Origin: Streptomyces fructofermentans
GTDB taxonomy: Bacteria > Actinomycetota > Actinomycetes > Streptomycetales > Streptomycetaceae
DNA length: 64,000 bases
NCBI RefSeq assembly: GCF_014651055.1
Contig: NZ_BMWD01000004.1
Span: 216,001-280,000 of the forward strand
Direction: 5' to 3'
Positions 35,835-46,344 of this stretch are shown in pieces. Every line of letters begins with the position of its first letter. The stretch's first letter is position 1. Below the pieces are notes generated by a model. The model was not told the origin of the DNA. It ran no database searches and was given only the letters and a program-made list of their open reading frames with translations. Both the position numbers and the translations under genes were made by a program.

Positions 35835-35852
35835 ATACCGACCGGTCGGCAT
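35835..35852. promoter_or_regulatory. TetR-type operator ahead of the phosphotransferase-ACAD operon
   Basis: ATACCGACCGGTCGGCAT contains the perfect 12-bp palindrome CCGACCGGTCGG flanked by further complementary bases. It lies about 40 nt before the phosphotransferase start. A relative, ATACCGACTGGTTAGT, lies upstream of the SDR gene at 41373-41388. Confidence 0.65.
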
Positions 35853-35891
35853 CATGTGGGGAGTCCCGCTTCAGGTGTACGGAGGAACACG

Positions 35892-36914
35892 ATGAGCCCA
35901 GACCACCCGCCAGGTCTCGATCTCGGCAGGCTGCGCGGCCTGCTCGACAGCGAGCGGCCCGGACTGGTCCGCGGCGCCCTGGCCGGCCGGCTGATCGAGG
36001 GCGGGCGGTCGAATCTCACCTACGCGGTGACCGACGGCACCTCCCGGTGGGTCGTGCGCCGCCCCCCGCTCGGCCATGTGCTGGCGACCGCTCACGACAT
36101 GCGGCGCGAGCACCGGGTGATCAGCGCGCTGCACCCGACCGCCGTGCCCGTACCCCGTCCCGTGCTGCTGTGCGAGGACGAGGAGGTGCTCGGAGCGCCG
36201 TTCTACGTCATGGACTTCGTGGAGGGCACGCCCTACCGGACCGCCGAGCAGCTCGCGCCGCTGGGTCCCGGGCGCACGCGCGGCGCGGTGCTGGGCCTCG
36301 TCGACACGCTGGTCGAGCTGCACGCGGTCGACCCCGCCGAGGTGGGCCTCGCGGACTTCGGCCGGCCGGAGGGGTTCCTCGACCGGCAGCTCCGGCGCTG
36401 GGGCAAGCAGCTCGACGCCTCCCGCAACCGGGACCTGGCCGGCATCGACGAGCTGCACGCCGCGCTGGGCCGCGAGCTGCCGCACTCCCCCGCCGCCGCC
36501 GTCGTGCACGGCGACTACCGGCTCGACAACGTGCTGATCGGCGAGGACGACCGGATCGAGGCGATCCTCGACTGGGAGATGTCCACGCTGGGCGACCCGC
36601 TCACCGATCTGGGGCTGCTGGTGATGTACAGCATGCCGCTGGACATGCCGGACTCCCCCGTCTCCACGACCGCGACGGCCGCGGGGCACCCGACGCCCGC
36701 CGAGCTGATCGAGCGGTACGCCGCGCGCTCGGGGCGCGACGTGTCCGCGGTCGCCTGGTACACGGCGTTCGCGTGGTTCAAGCTCGCCGTGATCCTGGAG
36801 GGCATCCACTACCGCTACACGCTCGGCCAGACCGTCGGCGCGGGCTTCGACCGCATCGGCGACCTGGTCCCCGTCTTCATCGAGCACGGCCTGACCACCC
36901 TTCAGGAAGGCTGA
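35892..36914 (+). CDS. APH-family phosphotransferase (ACAD10/11 N-domain-like, LvaA-like)
   Basis: A 340-residue kinase of the aminoglycoside-phosphotransferase fold. The catalytic loop VVHGDYRLDN (about 204-213) and the metal-binding DWE (about 226-228, LDWEMSTLGDPLTDLG) are intact, and the opening RLIEGGRSNLTYAVTDG is the glycine-rich loop. It is followed 7 nt later by an acyl-CoA dehydrogenase. In animals the same two domains are fused as ACAD10/11, and in Pseudomonas LvaA/LvaC act on 4-hydroxyacyl-CoA. It therefore probably phosphorylates a hydroxyacyl-CoA and not an antibiotic. GGAGG precedes the ATG. Confidence 0.87.
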   Translation: MSPDHPPGLDLGRLRGLLDSERPGLVRGALAGRLIEGGRSNLTYAVTDGTSRWVVRRPPLGHVLATAHDMRREHRVISALHPTAVPVPRPVLLCEDEEVLGAPFYVMDFVEGTPYRTAEQLAPLGPGRTRGAVLGLVDTLVELHAVDPAEVGLADFGRPEGFLDRQLRRWGKQLDASRNRDLAGIDELHAALGRELPHSPAAAVVHGDYRLDNVLIGEDDRIEAILDWEMSTLGDPLTDLGLLVMYSMPLDMPDSPVSTTATAAGHPTPAELIERYAARSGRDVSAVAWYTAFAWFKLAVILEGIHYRYTLGQTVGAGFDRIGDLVPVFIEHGLTTLQEG

Positions 36915-36921
36915 CCGGACC

Positions 36922-38145
<1,224 letters not shown>

Positions 38146-38149
38146 GCCG

Positions 38150-38192
38150 CCGAGGGGGCGGGGGCGGACGGTCCGCGCCCCCGCCCCCTCGG
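38150..38192. terminator. 17-bp stem-loop between ACAD and TetR genes
   Basis: Perfect 17-bp arms (38150-38166 and 38176-38192) with a 9-nt loop separate the convergent ACAD and TetR genes. Confidence 0.85.
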
Positions 38193-38202
38193 GCCCGACG
38201 CG

Positions 38203-38796
38203 TTACGGCCTCAGGGCGCGCAGCAGCAGGTCCGCGAGGTGGTCGGCGACCTCCTGCTGGGTGAGCGGGCCGTCCGGGCGGTACCACGTCGACAGGTGGT
38301 GGATGGAGCCGAAGTGGTAGTCCACGACCAGGTCCGCCGGGGTCGCCTTCGAGAAGACGCCCAGGTCCTGGCCCTCTTCGATCAGCGCCCGGAACCGTTC
38401 GTGGTAGCGCCGGCGCTCCGCCCTGACCTGCTTGTTCTTCTCCGGGCTCAGATGGTGCATGGAGCGGAAGAAGATCGACGCGTCGTCGAGGTTGTCGATC
38501 GTCGTGACGACGACGTCCGCCGCGGCCCCGCGCAGCCTCTCCTCCACGGGCGCGTCGGCGTCCGCGAAGGCGTCGAGCCGCTCCTGCTGGACGCGCAGCA
38601 CGCGCGCGTACACCTCGTGGAGCAGGTCGTCCTTGGAGCCGAAGTAGTGGTAGAGCGCCCCTTTGGTGACGCCGGCCGCCTCGACGATCTCCTGGACCGA
38701 GGTGCGGTCGTAGCCGCGCTCGGCGAAGAGCCGGGTGGCGGCGGCCAGCAGCCGCCGCGGGACGGGCGTACCGTCCCCGTCCGTCGTTCTGGGCAC
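38203..38796 (-). CDS. TetR family regulator of the split catabolic locus
   Basis: A 197-residue repressor. The helix-turn-helix reads SVQEIVEAAGVTKGALYHYFGSKDDLL, and the C-terminal domain resembles KstR2/FadR-like acyl-CoA sensors (ADLVVDYHFGSIHHLSTWYRPDG). GTG 38796 is chosen, with an AGGTGG a few nt upstream; a GTG at 38826 is possible. It lies between the two halves of the pathway and is the best candidate to bind the related palindromes at 35835 and 41373. An acyl-CoA is the likely ligand. Confidence 0.87.
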   Translation of the reverse strand: MPRTTDGDGTPVPRRLLAAATRLFAERGYDRTSVQEIVEAAGVTKGALYHYFGSKDDLLHEVYARVLRVQQERLDAFADADAPVEERLRGAAADVVVTTIDNLDDASIFFRSMHHLSPEKNKQVRAERRRYHERFRALIEEGQDLGVFSKATPADLVVDYHFGSIHHLSTWYRPDGPLTQQEVADHLADLLLRALRP

Positions 38797-38848
38797 TGCC
38801 GCCACCTGCCTTCCAGTGTTCTTCACGTGTCTGTCCGCCGCCCCCGTC

Positions 38849-40501
38849 TCACCGGGAACGCAATTCCCGGCGGAGGATCTTCCCGCTGGCCGTCTTCGGC
38901 AAGTCGGGCAGGATCTCGACCTGCCGCGGGTACTTGTAGGCGGCCAGTCTCTCCTTGCAGTACGCGGCGAGCGCATCCGGGTCCTCGTCGGCGCCCGGCG
39001 CGAGGCTGACGTATGCCTTGACGGTCTCGCCCCGGTAGCCGTCCGGGACCCCCACGACGGCCGCCTCGCGGACCGCCGGATGGGTGTGGAGCACGTCCTC
39101 GACCTCCCGCGGCCACACCTTGAACCCGGACGCGTTGATCATGTCCTTCTTGCGGTCGACGACGTAGAGCCAGCCCTGCCGGTCCATGAACCCGATGTCG
39201 CCGGTGCGCAGCTCCCCGTCGGGGAAGGTCTCGGCGGTGGCCTCGGGGCGCCGCCAGTACCCGGGCACGACCTGCGGGCCGCGGACGAGGATCTCGCCCT
39301 GCTCGCCGAGGGGCACCTCGTGGCCCTCGTCGTCGACGATGCGGACGACCGAGTCGGGGCCCGGCACCCCGACGGCCAGCGTGCCGGAGGCCGGGTCGAC
39401 CGGGGCCTCCAGGCCGGGCGGCACGGCCGCGCAGGGCGCCGAGCACTCGGTCAGCCCGTAGCCGTTGCGGATGTAGGGGCCGAAGCCGGCCCGGAACCTC
39501 TCCACCAGGGCCGGCGGCAGCGGCGCTCCGCCCGAGGAGATGACGTGGAAGGACGAGAAGTGGTCGCGGGTCGCGGACGGGTGCGCGGCCAGCGCCATGA
39601 AGGCGGTCGAGGGGCCGACCGTGTAGTGCGGCCGGTGCTCGGCGAACGCGTCGAGCACGACCCCCGCCTCGAAGCGGTACGCGAGGACGAGGGTGCCCGC
39701 GCTGTTCAGGCAGGCCGCGAGCTGGCAGACCATTCCGGTGATGTGGAAAAGGGGTGCCATGGCGAAGTAGACGGGCACCCCGGGCAGCGCGAGCCCGGTC
39801 CGCTGCCGCTCGGCGTTGTACATGATGTTGGCGTGCGTGTTGGTGGCGCCCTTGGGGGCTCCGGAGGTGCCCGAGGTGTAGCTGATGAGCGCGATGTCGG
39901 AGGGGGCCGGGTCCCGGTCGCCGGGTGCCTCGTGGCCCGCGCGGGCGACGGTCACGAGGTCGTCGGCGTCGGGTGCCTGCGGCAGCCGCTCGAAGGCCAG
40001 GACGCGTTCGTCGTTCCTCGTCTGGAGGTCCAGCTCGCAGGCGGTGAGGACGACGCGGACCGTCGAGCCGGCGGCCGTCTCCCGCAGGTACGCCTCCCAG
40101 GCCCGGTCGGAGCAGACCAGCGCGGCCACCTCGCCGTCCCGCAGGACGTGGGAGACCTCCCCCGACTTGTACATCGGGTTGACCGGGAGGACGGTCGCGC
40201 CGGCCTTCCAGGCGCCGAGGACGGCGAGGACGAACTGCGGGGAGTTCTGCAGCAGGACGGCGACCCGGTCACCGCGTACCACCCCGCGTGCGGCGAGGTG
40301 CCCGGCGACGGAGTCACTCAGCTCGTCCACCTCGCGGTGGCTGAGGCGGCCGTCGAAGTAGGCCAGGAACGTGCGGTCCGGGGCCTCGGCGACGGACCGG
40401 CGCAGCGCGTGCACCGGCGAGTCGGCGGGGCTGACGGGCGCGCGCTGGGCGTCGTTCAGCAGGGCGAGCCACGGCTTGGCCGTGTAGGCGGAAGTGGTCA
40501 C
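38849..40501 (-). CDS. Acyl-CoA synthetase (AMP-dependent ligase, LvaE-like)
   Basis: A 550-residue adenylate-forming enzyme that makes acyl-CoA from acid, ATP and CoA. Motifs: ISYTSGTSGAPKGATNTH (ATP grip), NGYGLTECS, TGDIGFMDRQGWLYVVDRKKDMI and the C-terminal Lys in KTASGKILRREL. GTG 40501 overlaps the SDR stop by 4 nt (GTGA), so translation is coupled. In the proposed pathway it activates the carboxylic acid first. Its chain-length preference cannot be read. Confidence 0.92.
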   Translation of the reverse strand: MTTSAYTAKPWLALLNDAQRAPVSPADSPVHALRRSVAEAPDRTFLAYFDGRLSHREVDELSDSVAGHLAARGVVRGDRVAVLLQNSPQFVLAVLGAWKAGATVLPVNPMYKSGEVSHVLRDGEVAALVCSDRAWEAYLRETAAGSTVRVVLTACELDLQTRNDERVLAFERLPQAPDADDLVTVARAGHEAPGDRDPAPSDIALISYTSGTSGAPKGATNTHANIMYNAERQRTGLALPGVPVYFAMAPLFHITGMVCQLAACLNSAGTLVLAYRFEAGVVLDAFAEHRPHYTVGPSTAFMALAAHPSATRDHFSSFHVISSGGAPLPPALVERFRAGFGPYIRNGYGLTECSAPCAAVPPGLEAPVDPASGTLAVGVPGPDSVVRIVDDEGHEVPLGEQGEILVRGPQVVPGYWRRPEATAETFPDGELRTGDIGFMDRQGWLYVVDRKKDMINASGFKVWPREVEDVLHTHPAVREAAVVGVPDGYRGETVKAYVSLAPGADEDPDALAAYCKERLAAYKYPRQVEILPDLPKTASGKILRRELRSR

Positions 40502-41265
40502 CGGCCATCCGCCTCCCACTTCTGCTGGATGTGGTTCATGCTGGTCAGCCATCGGTCGGGGGAGCCTGCCCGCGCCCGGTAGTAGTCGGCGACCTCGGGG
40601 TGCGGCAGGATCAGGAAGCGGTCCTCGTCGATGCCCGTGAACAGGGCGTCCGCGACCTCCTCCGGCTCGATCGCGGTGGGCTTGAGGACCAGGTCGCCCG
40701 CGCTGCCGGTGCCGGCGAGCATGTCGGTGCGCACGCCCTGCGGGCAGATCGCGTGGACCTTCACACCGCGGTGGCGGTAGGTCAGGGACAGCCATTCGGC
40801 GAAGGCGTACGCGCCGTGCTTGGTGACGCTGTAGGGGGCCGCGCCGACCATGGTGAGCAGTCCGGCCGCCGAGACGGTCGAGACGAAGCGGCCGCTGCCG
40901 CGTTCCAGCCAGGCGGGCAGCAGTTCGTGGGCGGCTCGGACGTGGGCCATCACGTTGACGTCCCAGGCGAGTGCCCAGACCTGTTCGGGGGCGGCCTCCG
41001 AACCACCGGAGGCCAGACCCGCGTTGGCGCAGTACACGTCGACCGTGCCGCCGAGAGCGTCCCTGGCCTCGGCGACGATCGTGGAGGCGTCGCCGGGCAC
41101 GGCGGTCCCGCCGATCTCGTCGGCGACCGCCTTGGCCTTGTCCGCGTCCAGGTCGTTGACGACGACCCGGGCACCCTCGGCGGCGAACCGCCGGGCCAGT
41201 GCGGCCCCGATGCCCCCTCCCGCACCCGTCACGACCACTCCGGCATCCTGCACGGCTTCCACCAC
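40498..41265 (-). CDS. Short-chain dehydrogenase/reductase (LvaD-like role)
   Basis: A 255-residue NAD(P)-dependent SDR. TGAGGGIG near the start, NDLD at the end of beta-2 (favouring NAD), NAG, the catalytic Ser in STVSAAG and the YSVTK Tyr/Lys pair are all present. GTG 41265 has AAGGAG 5 nt upstream; the longer frame is only leader sequence. It is translationally coupled to the CoA ligase, so it probably interconverts a keto and a hydroxyacyl-CoA. Confidence 0.92.
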   Translation of the reverse strand: MVEAVQDAGVVVTGAGGGIGAALARRFAAEGARVVVNDLDADKAKAVADEIGGTAVPGDASTIVAEARDALGGTVDVYCANAGLASGGSEAAPEQVWALAWDVNVMAHVRAAHELLPAWLERGSGRFVSTVSAAGLLTMVGAAPYSVTKHGAYAFAEWLSLTYRHRGVKVHAICPQGVRTDMLAGTGSAGDLVLKPTAIEPEEVADALFTGIDEDRFLILPHPEVADYYRARAGSPDRWLTSMNHIQQKWEADGR

Positions 41266-41272
41266 CGGTCTC

Positions 41273-41365
41273 CTTCGACACGACTTCGACACGACGAGAT
41301 TCGACAAGACTCGACGAGTTTCCACTGCACTCGACTGGAGTCGACACGACTCGAATCGAATCCGC
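41273..41365 (-). repeat. Degenerate 11-bp repeats in the SDR leader
   Basis: TTCGACACGAC occurs twice in tandem (41274-41295) and recurs in degenerate form (TTCGACAAGAC, CTCGACTGGAG, GTCGACACGAC, CTCGAATCGAA) up to 41365, on the transcribed leader of the SDR-ligase operon. Confidence 0.7.
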
Positions 41366-41372
41366 ACGACAG

Positions 41373-41388
41373 ACTAACCAGTCGGTAT
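41373..41388. promoter_or_regulatory. TetR-type operator ahead of the SDR-ligase operon
   Basis: Read on the minus strand the site is ATACCGACTGGTTAGT, close to the ATACCGACCGGTCGGC site at 35835 and again roughly palindromic. It lies 108-123 nt upstream of the SDR start. Confidence 0.6.
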
Positions 41389-41546
41389 GTAGCTGGGGAA
41401 GGCCCCCGCACGACCCCGCGGGAAGCGTGCGGACCACCGGTCGGCGAGGGGCGCGCGACAAGCCGTGGGCCGCGCGTGGCTTACGTACCACCGGTGGCAG
41501 CCCTTAGCGTGCTCGTGCCAGCTTCCGCGATCACGGAGGTCACACC

Positions 41547-42812
41547 ATGCGCCTGTCCAGACGGAGTCTGCTCGCCGCCACCACCGCCGCGGCCACGGTC
41601 GCGGCGGGCCCGTCCGCAGCGGCCCTGCCCGCGCCGGACCGGACCTCGGCGCCCAGCGGGGGCAGACGGCTGCGCACCGGGTTCGAGCGCCTCGCGGCGA
41701 GCGGGTACTCCCTCCTGGCGGGCGACCGGGTGGGTGTCGTCACCAACCCGACCGGCGTCACCCGGGACGTGCGCCACATCGTCGACGTCATGCACGCCGA
41801 CGACCGGGTGAACCTGACGGCCGTCTTCGGACCGGAGCACGGATTCCGCGGCACGGCCCAGGCGGGCGGCTCGGAGGGCCGGTACGACGACCCGGCGACC
41901 GGGCTGCCGGTCTACGACACGTATCTGAAGAGCGGCCGGCCGCTGGCCGACGTCTTCACCGCCTCGGGCGTCGACACGGTGGTCTTCGACATCCAGGACG
42001 TGGGCGCCCGCTTCTACACGTACATCTGGACGCTGTTCGACTGCATGGAGGCGGCCCGGCTGGCCGGCCTGCGGTTCGTGGTGCTCGACCGGCCGAATCC
42101 GGTGACCGGCCGCGGCGCCTTCGGACCCGTGCTGCACAAGGAGTTCGCGACCTTCGTGGGGCGCGAGCCGATCGCGCAGGCGCACGGGATGACGGTGGCG
42201 GAGCTCGCGCTGCTGTTCAACAAGGAGTTCCTCACCGCCCCGGTCGCGCTGGACACCGTGCTGATGTCGGGGTGGAGGCGGTCGGAGTTCTACGACGCCG
42301 CCGGCCTCCCGTGGGTGCCGCCGAGCCCGAACATGCCGACGCCGGAGACCGCCCTGGTCTATCCGGGCACCTGTCTCTTCGAGGGGACGAACCTGTCGGA
42401 GGGCCGGGGCACGACCCGGCCGTTCGAGCTGATCGGCGCCGAGGGGATCGACGGGAGCTGGGCCGCGGCGGCCGAGGGGCTCGGTCTTCCCGGAGTGCAC
42501 TTCCGCGAGGCGTACTTCAGCCCCACGTTCTCGAAGTTCCAGGGCCGGACGGTCGGGGGCGTGCAGATCCACGTGCACGACCGGGCCGCGTACGACCCCG
42601 TCCGCACCGGGATCGCCCTGCTGGTCACCGCCAGGAGGAGCTGGAGCGGGTTCGCCTGGCGGCCGGACAACTGGATCGACAAGCTGACCGGCTCCACCCG
42701 GGTGCGCACGCTGATCGACGCGGGCGCGACCGCCGACGAGGTCGTGGCGGACTGGCAGGGCGACCTGACGGAGTTCCGCCGGATGCGCGGGAGGTACCTC
42801 CGCTACCGGTGA
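41547..42812 (+). CDS. DUF1343 protein, NamZ-like exo-beta-N-acetylmuramidase
   Basis: A 421-residue exported enzyme. MRLSRRSLLAATTAAATVA is a Tat signal. The body has the DUF1343 signatures GVVTNPTGVTRD, FGPEHGFRG, VVFDIQDVGARFYTY, LDRPNP and YPGTCLFEGTNLSEGRGTTRPFE. NamZ, the characterised member in Bacillus, removes terminal MurNAc from peptidoglycan fragments. It is monocistronic here, and a role in cell-wall recycling is inferred. Confidence 0.88.
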   Translation: MRLSRRSLLAATTAAATVAAGPSAAALPAPDRTSAPSGGRRLRTGFERLAASGYSLLAGDRVGVVTNPTGVTRDVRHIVDVMHADDRVNLTAVFGPEHGFRGTAQAGGSEGRYDDPATGLPVYDTYLKSGRPLADVFTASGVDTVVFDIQDVGARFYTYIWTLFDCMEAARLAGLRFVVLDRPNPVTGRGAFGPVLHKEFATFVGREPIAQAHGMTVAELALLFNKEFLTAPVALDTVLMSGWRRSEFYDAAGLPWVPPSPNMPTPETALVYPGTCLFEGTNLSEGRGTTRPFELIGAEGIDGSWAAAAEGLGLPGVHFREAYFSPTFSKFQGRTVGGVQIHVHDRAAYDPVRTGIALLVTARRSWSGFAWRPDNWIDKLTGSTRVRTLIDAGATADEVVADWQGDLTEFRRMRGRYLRYR

Positions 42813-42872
42813 CGGGGCCGAGGCCTCCCCCGGCCTCCCCTTCCCCGCCCACCCGCTCGCCCTTTTCCGCCG

Positions 42873-42931
42873 CGCGTCCGGCGTCTGACGTCCGGCGTCC
42901 GGCGTCCGGCGTCCGGCGTCCAGCGTCCGGG
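42873..42931. repeat. Heptad tandem repeat GGCGTCC
   Basis: About seven imperfect copies of GGCGTCC in a row lie in the gap between the NamZ-like gene and the next gene. No gene is seen in 42813-43049. Confidence 0.85.
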
Positions 42932-43049
42932 CGACGCGCCGGACGGGAGTTCGGGCGGGCCCGACCGGACCGGCCGTATGGCCAACTCCCCGCGCAGGCG
43001 GGACGATACGCGCCGGTGGGCGGGGCACGGTGGCCGAAGGAGGCTCGTC

Positions 43050-44363
43050 ATGGCGGTTCCCGGGATGGGCGCGGCTCCTTACTGGGAGCTGTCCTTCGAC
43101 GCCGACGGGGACGTGGACGGCGGGCAGCGCGACCGGCTGCTCCGGGAGGCACCGGAGCGGGGCGTCAAGGACCTGATCGTGTTCGCGCACGGCCGGTACG
43201 ACGACCCGTCGGGCGCCGACCGCTTCCAGAACCGCTTCCTCGGCCTGTTCCCCGGCCTCGCGCCGCACGCCCGCCTCGGGTACGCGGGCGTGGTGTGGCC
43301 GTCGATGCGGTTCATGGACGAGGCGCTGCCGGGCGCCGGTCCTGCCGCGGCGCAGGCGGGCCCGGCCCTGGACAAGGGGACCCTCGGCGCCCTGCTGGAC
43401 GTCTTCCCGGGCCGCGCCACACTGATCGACCAGCTCTCCCGGATGCTCGACCGGCAACCGGCGGAGGACGCCGCGCTGGCGGAGTTCGGCCGGCTGGTGC
43501 GGCTGCTCGTCGCGCTGCGGCCGGAGGCCCCGCAGGCCGCCTTCGCCGCCGACACGCGGGCCGAGGAACACCCCGGTGACGAACCGGCGATGCTCGTCGG
43601 CGATCCCGTGCCGACGTGCCGGGCGCTGACTCCCGAGCGACAGCGGCCGATCGGCGCGAACGGCGCGGCCGCGGACCCGGTCGGCTTCCCCAAGGTCTGG
43701 CACGGCGCGCACGAACTGCTGCGCCAGGCCGCGTACTTCGCGATGAAGCGGCGGGCCGGCGCGGTCGGCGAACGGGGACTGGGGCGGGTGGTGGGTCGCC
43801 TCGCGCGGTCCGCTCCGGGGCTGCGCGTGCACCTCGTGGGCCACGGCGCCGGTGGGCGCCTGGTCTCCTTCGCGCTGCGCGGACTGCCCCGCGGGGTGCG
43901 GACCGTGAAGTCCGTGACGCTGCTCCAGGCGGCCTTCTCGCACTACGCGTTCGCGCCCCGCCTGCCGCAGGACGCCCGTGACAGCGGTGTCCTGTCCGGC
44001 TTCCAGAACCGTATCGACGGCCCCCTGGTGTGCTGCTACTCGCGGCACGACACCGCTCTCGGCACGTTCTACCCGCCGGCCTCCCGCAGGGCGGGGGGCA
44101 CCCGGCCTGCGGCGGACCCCGGTCGGCCCGGTCCGCCGGAGGACCGGTGGGGCGCGCTCGGCCACGACGGGATCCTGGCGGTGCCCGGCACCCGGGCCTT
44201 CGGGCATGCCGAGGCGCTGCGCACACCGCTGCCCGTGTCCGGCTGCGTCAGCGTCGACGCGTCCGCCGTGGTGAGGGAGGGCGGCCCCCCTGCGGGGGCG
44301 CATCACGACGTCTGCCGCCCGGAGCTGGCCCGGGTGGTGCTGGCGGCGGGCCGGATCCGCTGA
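43050..44363 (+). CDS. Alpha/beta-hydrolase-like protein with altered nucleophile elbow
   Basis: A 437-residue protein with an alpha/beta-hydrolase-like layout: DLIVFAHGRYDD (oxyanion strand) near residue 35, VHLVGHGAGGRLVSFAL near 264, and VCCYSRHDTALG as a candidate acid region. At the elbow, where lipases have GHSxG, this protein has GHGAG, so the serine is missing. It begins MAVPGMGAAPYWEL after an AAGGAGG. It has no signal peptide. Relatives in Streptomyces carry misleading 'serine-threonine kinase' names; no kinase motif is present. Confidence 0.75.
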   Translation: MAVPGMGAAPYWELSFDADGDVDGGQRDRLLREAPERGVKDLIVFAHGRYDDPSGADRFQNRFLGLFPGLAPHARLGYAGVVWPSMRFMDEALPGAGPAAAQAGPALDKGTLGALLDVFPGRATLIDQLSRMLDRQPAEDAALAEFGRLVRLLVALRPEAPQAAFAADTRAEEHPGDEPAMLVGDPVPTCRALTPERQRPIGANGAAADPVGFPKVWHGAHELLRQAAYFAMKRRAGAVGERGLGRVVGRLARSAPGLRVHLVGHGAGGRLVSFALRGLPRGVRTVKSVTLLQAAFSHYAFAPRLPQDARDSGVLSGFQNRIDGPLVCCYSRHDTALGTFYPPASRRAGGTRPAADPGRPGPPEDRWGALGHDGILAVPGTRAFGHAEALRTPLPVSGCVSVDASAVVREGGPPAGAHHDVCRPELARVVLAAGRIR

Positions 44364-45262
44364 CGCCCTCGAAGGGGGCCGGGCCGCCGCGCCCGACGTG
44401 ACGGAGGCCGTCCATGGGCCGCGACCGGTCCCGGGCCGCCGCGTGCCCGGCGCCCCTCTCGGTGCCGCGGCGCGTGGTGCCCGTGATGTGCGGCACACCG
44501 GGCCTCCCGTCCCGGACGGCCGCCGCGCCGGTGCGCCCGGCGGACCCGTGGTCGGGGCCACCCGGCCGGCGGGACCCCCTCGCGAGGAGCCGCGGAGGAG
44601 GTCGCCGACCTCGGCGCCGGTGGGCACCGAGTGCCCCTGGAGCGGCTCGGCACCGGGCCTGAGCAGGTCTTCCGTGCGGGCGGGCAGGGTCCCGAAGGCC
44701 CGCCCGGCGGGAGTGCCGGCGGAGTCGTCGTCGCCGTTCCGGCCGGGGCCTGGATGCCGGAGCACCGGGCGTCCCGGTGGTCGTCCTCGGCCCCCCACGG
44801 AGGTGGTGTCAGCGGCGGCCCACCGGGAAAACGGTGACAAAAGACCGCTCACGAGACCACACATGGATGCGCCCATGAGGAACTCGGGGAATCCGCCGGG
44901 AGTTCTCCGCCTGTCGAGGAAGGCGCGTGGGGCGGGCCGTGCACGGCCGGCTCCTCGCGACGGGGCGGGCCGGACGCCACCGGCCGTGCTCCTACGGTCG
45001 GAGATGACCGTGCGTCACCTCCGGCGCCGCGCCGAAGGAGCCCCGTCGGCGCGGTGCCGGCGGCCGACGGCCGGGAGGCACCCGGCGATCGGCCGGCAAG
45101 TGCCTGGCGGAAGGCACGGAACCGGGGTTCGGCGGCCGAGGGGCGACGGCCGGAAAAACAGATGGAGCCGAATCGCGTGTCGATACGTCTATTCGACGAC
45201 GTCCTTACGACGACGCCGAAGTGACCGAAGTACAGGTGCAGGTGTGACGGAGGTGCAGGGCG

Positions 45263-45871
45263 ATGGCCGGTTTCCGGAGTCTGGCGAGACAGGTGCGCGA
45301 CCCGAGGAGCGATCTGGCACTTCGGCGCTATTCACTGCGCAAGTGCCTTGAGAGGTTCGCTCCCTACGGTCACCGGGCGACCTGGGACCATCTCTGCTCC
45401 CGGGCCGGGTTCGGTCCCGAGGACCGGTCCCCCGATCCGGCGCGGCTCGTGGCCGCACTGGACGAGCTGGAGGAGGCGCGTTCCGTCTGGCTGGCCTACG
45501 AGGCCGGGTTCGCCCAGCGCCGCAAGAAGGAGAAGCACGACGGTCTGCGCAGCCCCGGCAGCGTGGACGACTGGCACCGGCTCACCTGGGGCGGCTTCGG
45601 GGTCGCGTGGTGCGACGACCCGCGGGTCCATCCCCATGAGCCGCTGGCCGAGGTGCTGCGCCGGCTGATCGCCGCCCTGGAGCGCGAGCCGGGCGCCGTC
45701 TGCCCCGTGTGTGCGGGCGAGCGCCTCACCTGGAAGTACGACCTGGCCCACGAGCCGTCATCGGGTCCTGTCTGCACGGCGTGCGGCATCGTGGTGCCGC
45801 GGCCGGTCCTCACCCCCGAGGCACTGGCAGCGTCCAGACGCGGACGCGTACTGCTGTCGGTTGCCGTCTGA
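45263..45871 (+). CDS. Hypothetical protein with C-terminal zinc ribbon
   Basis: A 202-residue protein with a basic helical N-terminus (LRRYSLRKCLERFAPYGHRATW) and a C-terminal CPVC...CTAC pair that forms a zinc ribbon (VCPVCAGERLTWKYD, PVCTACGIVV). I do not recognise the family. Two upstream GTG/ATG codons exist but ATG 45263 fits best. The preceding 44364-45262 stretch has open frames on both strands with shadow-like composition; I see no gene there, only an A/T-richer patch (45150-45230) that probably contains the promoter. Confidence 0.7.
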   Translation: MAGFRSLARQVRDPRSDLALRRYSLRKCLERFAPYGHRATWDHLCSRAGFGPEDRSPDPARLVAALDELEEARSVWLAYEAGFAQRRKKEKHDGLRSPGSVDDWHRLTWGGFGVAWCDDPRVHPHEPLAEVLRRLIAALEREPGAVCPVCAGERLTWKYDLAHEPSSGPVCTACGIVVPRPVLTPEALAASRRGRVLLSVAV

Positions 45872-46144
45872 GGCCGACCGGTGTCGCCGGGGGCCGTCAG
45901 AGGTACCCGGCCGATCGCCGCGCGGCGTCGGGCGCGGCGCGCCGCGCGGCGGAGGGCCGCCCGCAGGGGGCGCGCGGTTCCCGTCGCCCGGGTCGAGAAC
46001 GCGAAGTCGGCGGGCGGACGGGCGATCGCGGTGACGCACGCGGGCGTCCAGGTGGCGGCCCGCGCGGTGTACGCGCCGGAATCCCGCACGGGCGCGCCGG
46101 AGCGCTCCGGCGCGGGTGCGGGACGGGGTGGCCGTCGGCGTCCG

Positions 46145-46203
46145 CCCGGCGGCGGTCGCGGGTCCGGCCCACGGACACCCGGCGGCGGTCGCGGGTCCGG
46201 CCC
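46145..46203. repeat. 33-bp direct repeat
   Basis: The 26-bp block starting CCCGGCGGCGGTCGCGG occurs at 46145 and again at 46178 without change. It lies in 45872-46344, where I see no gene. Confidence 0.8.
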
Positions 46204-46344
46204 GCGGTTCGCGTCCGGCGCCCTGCCGCGGGGACGACAGGCGGGTGCCCGACGGGCTTCCGGACCGCCGCCGTGCGGGACCGGGCAGGAGCAGCGGGGC
46301 CGCGCGGGTCGCGGGTTCGGGCGGCCGACCGCGTCCCCGGCGGC

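Noticed and set aside
35892..36914. Aminoglycoside resistance gene
   Set aside because: The APH fold is real, but the coupling to an ACAD10/11-like gene points to hydroxyacyl-CoA metabolism.
44398..45351. 317-residue frame in the 44.4-45.3 kb gap
   Set aside because: Arg/Pro-rich shadow-like composition, no SD, no motif; the minus strand is equally open.
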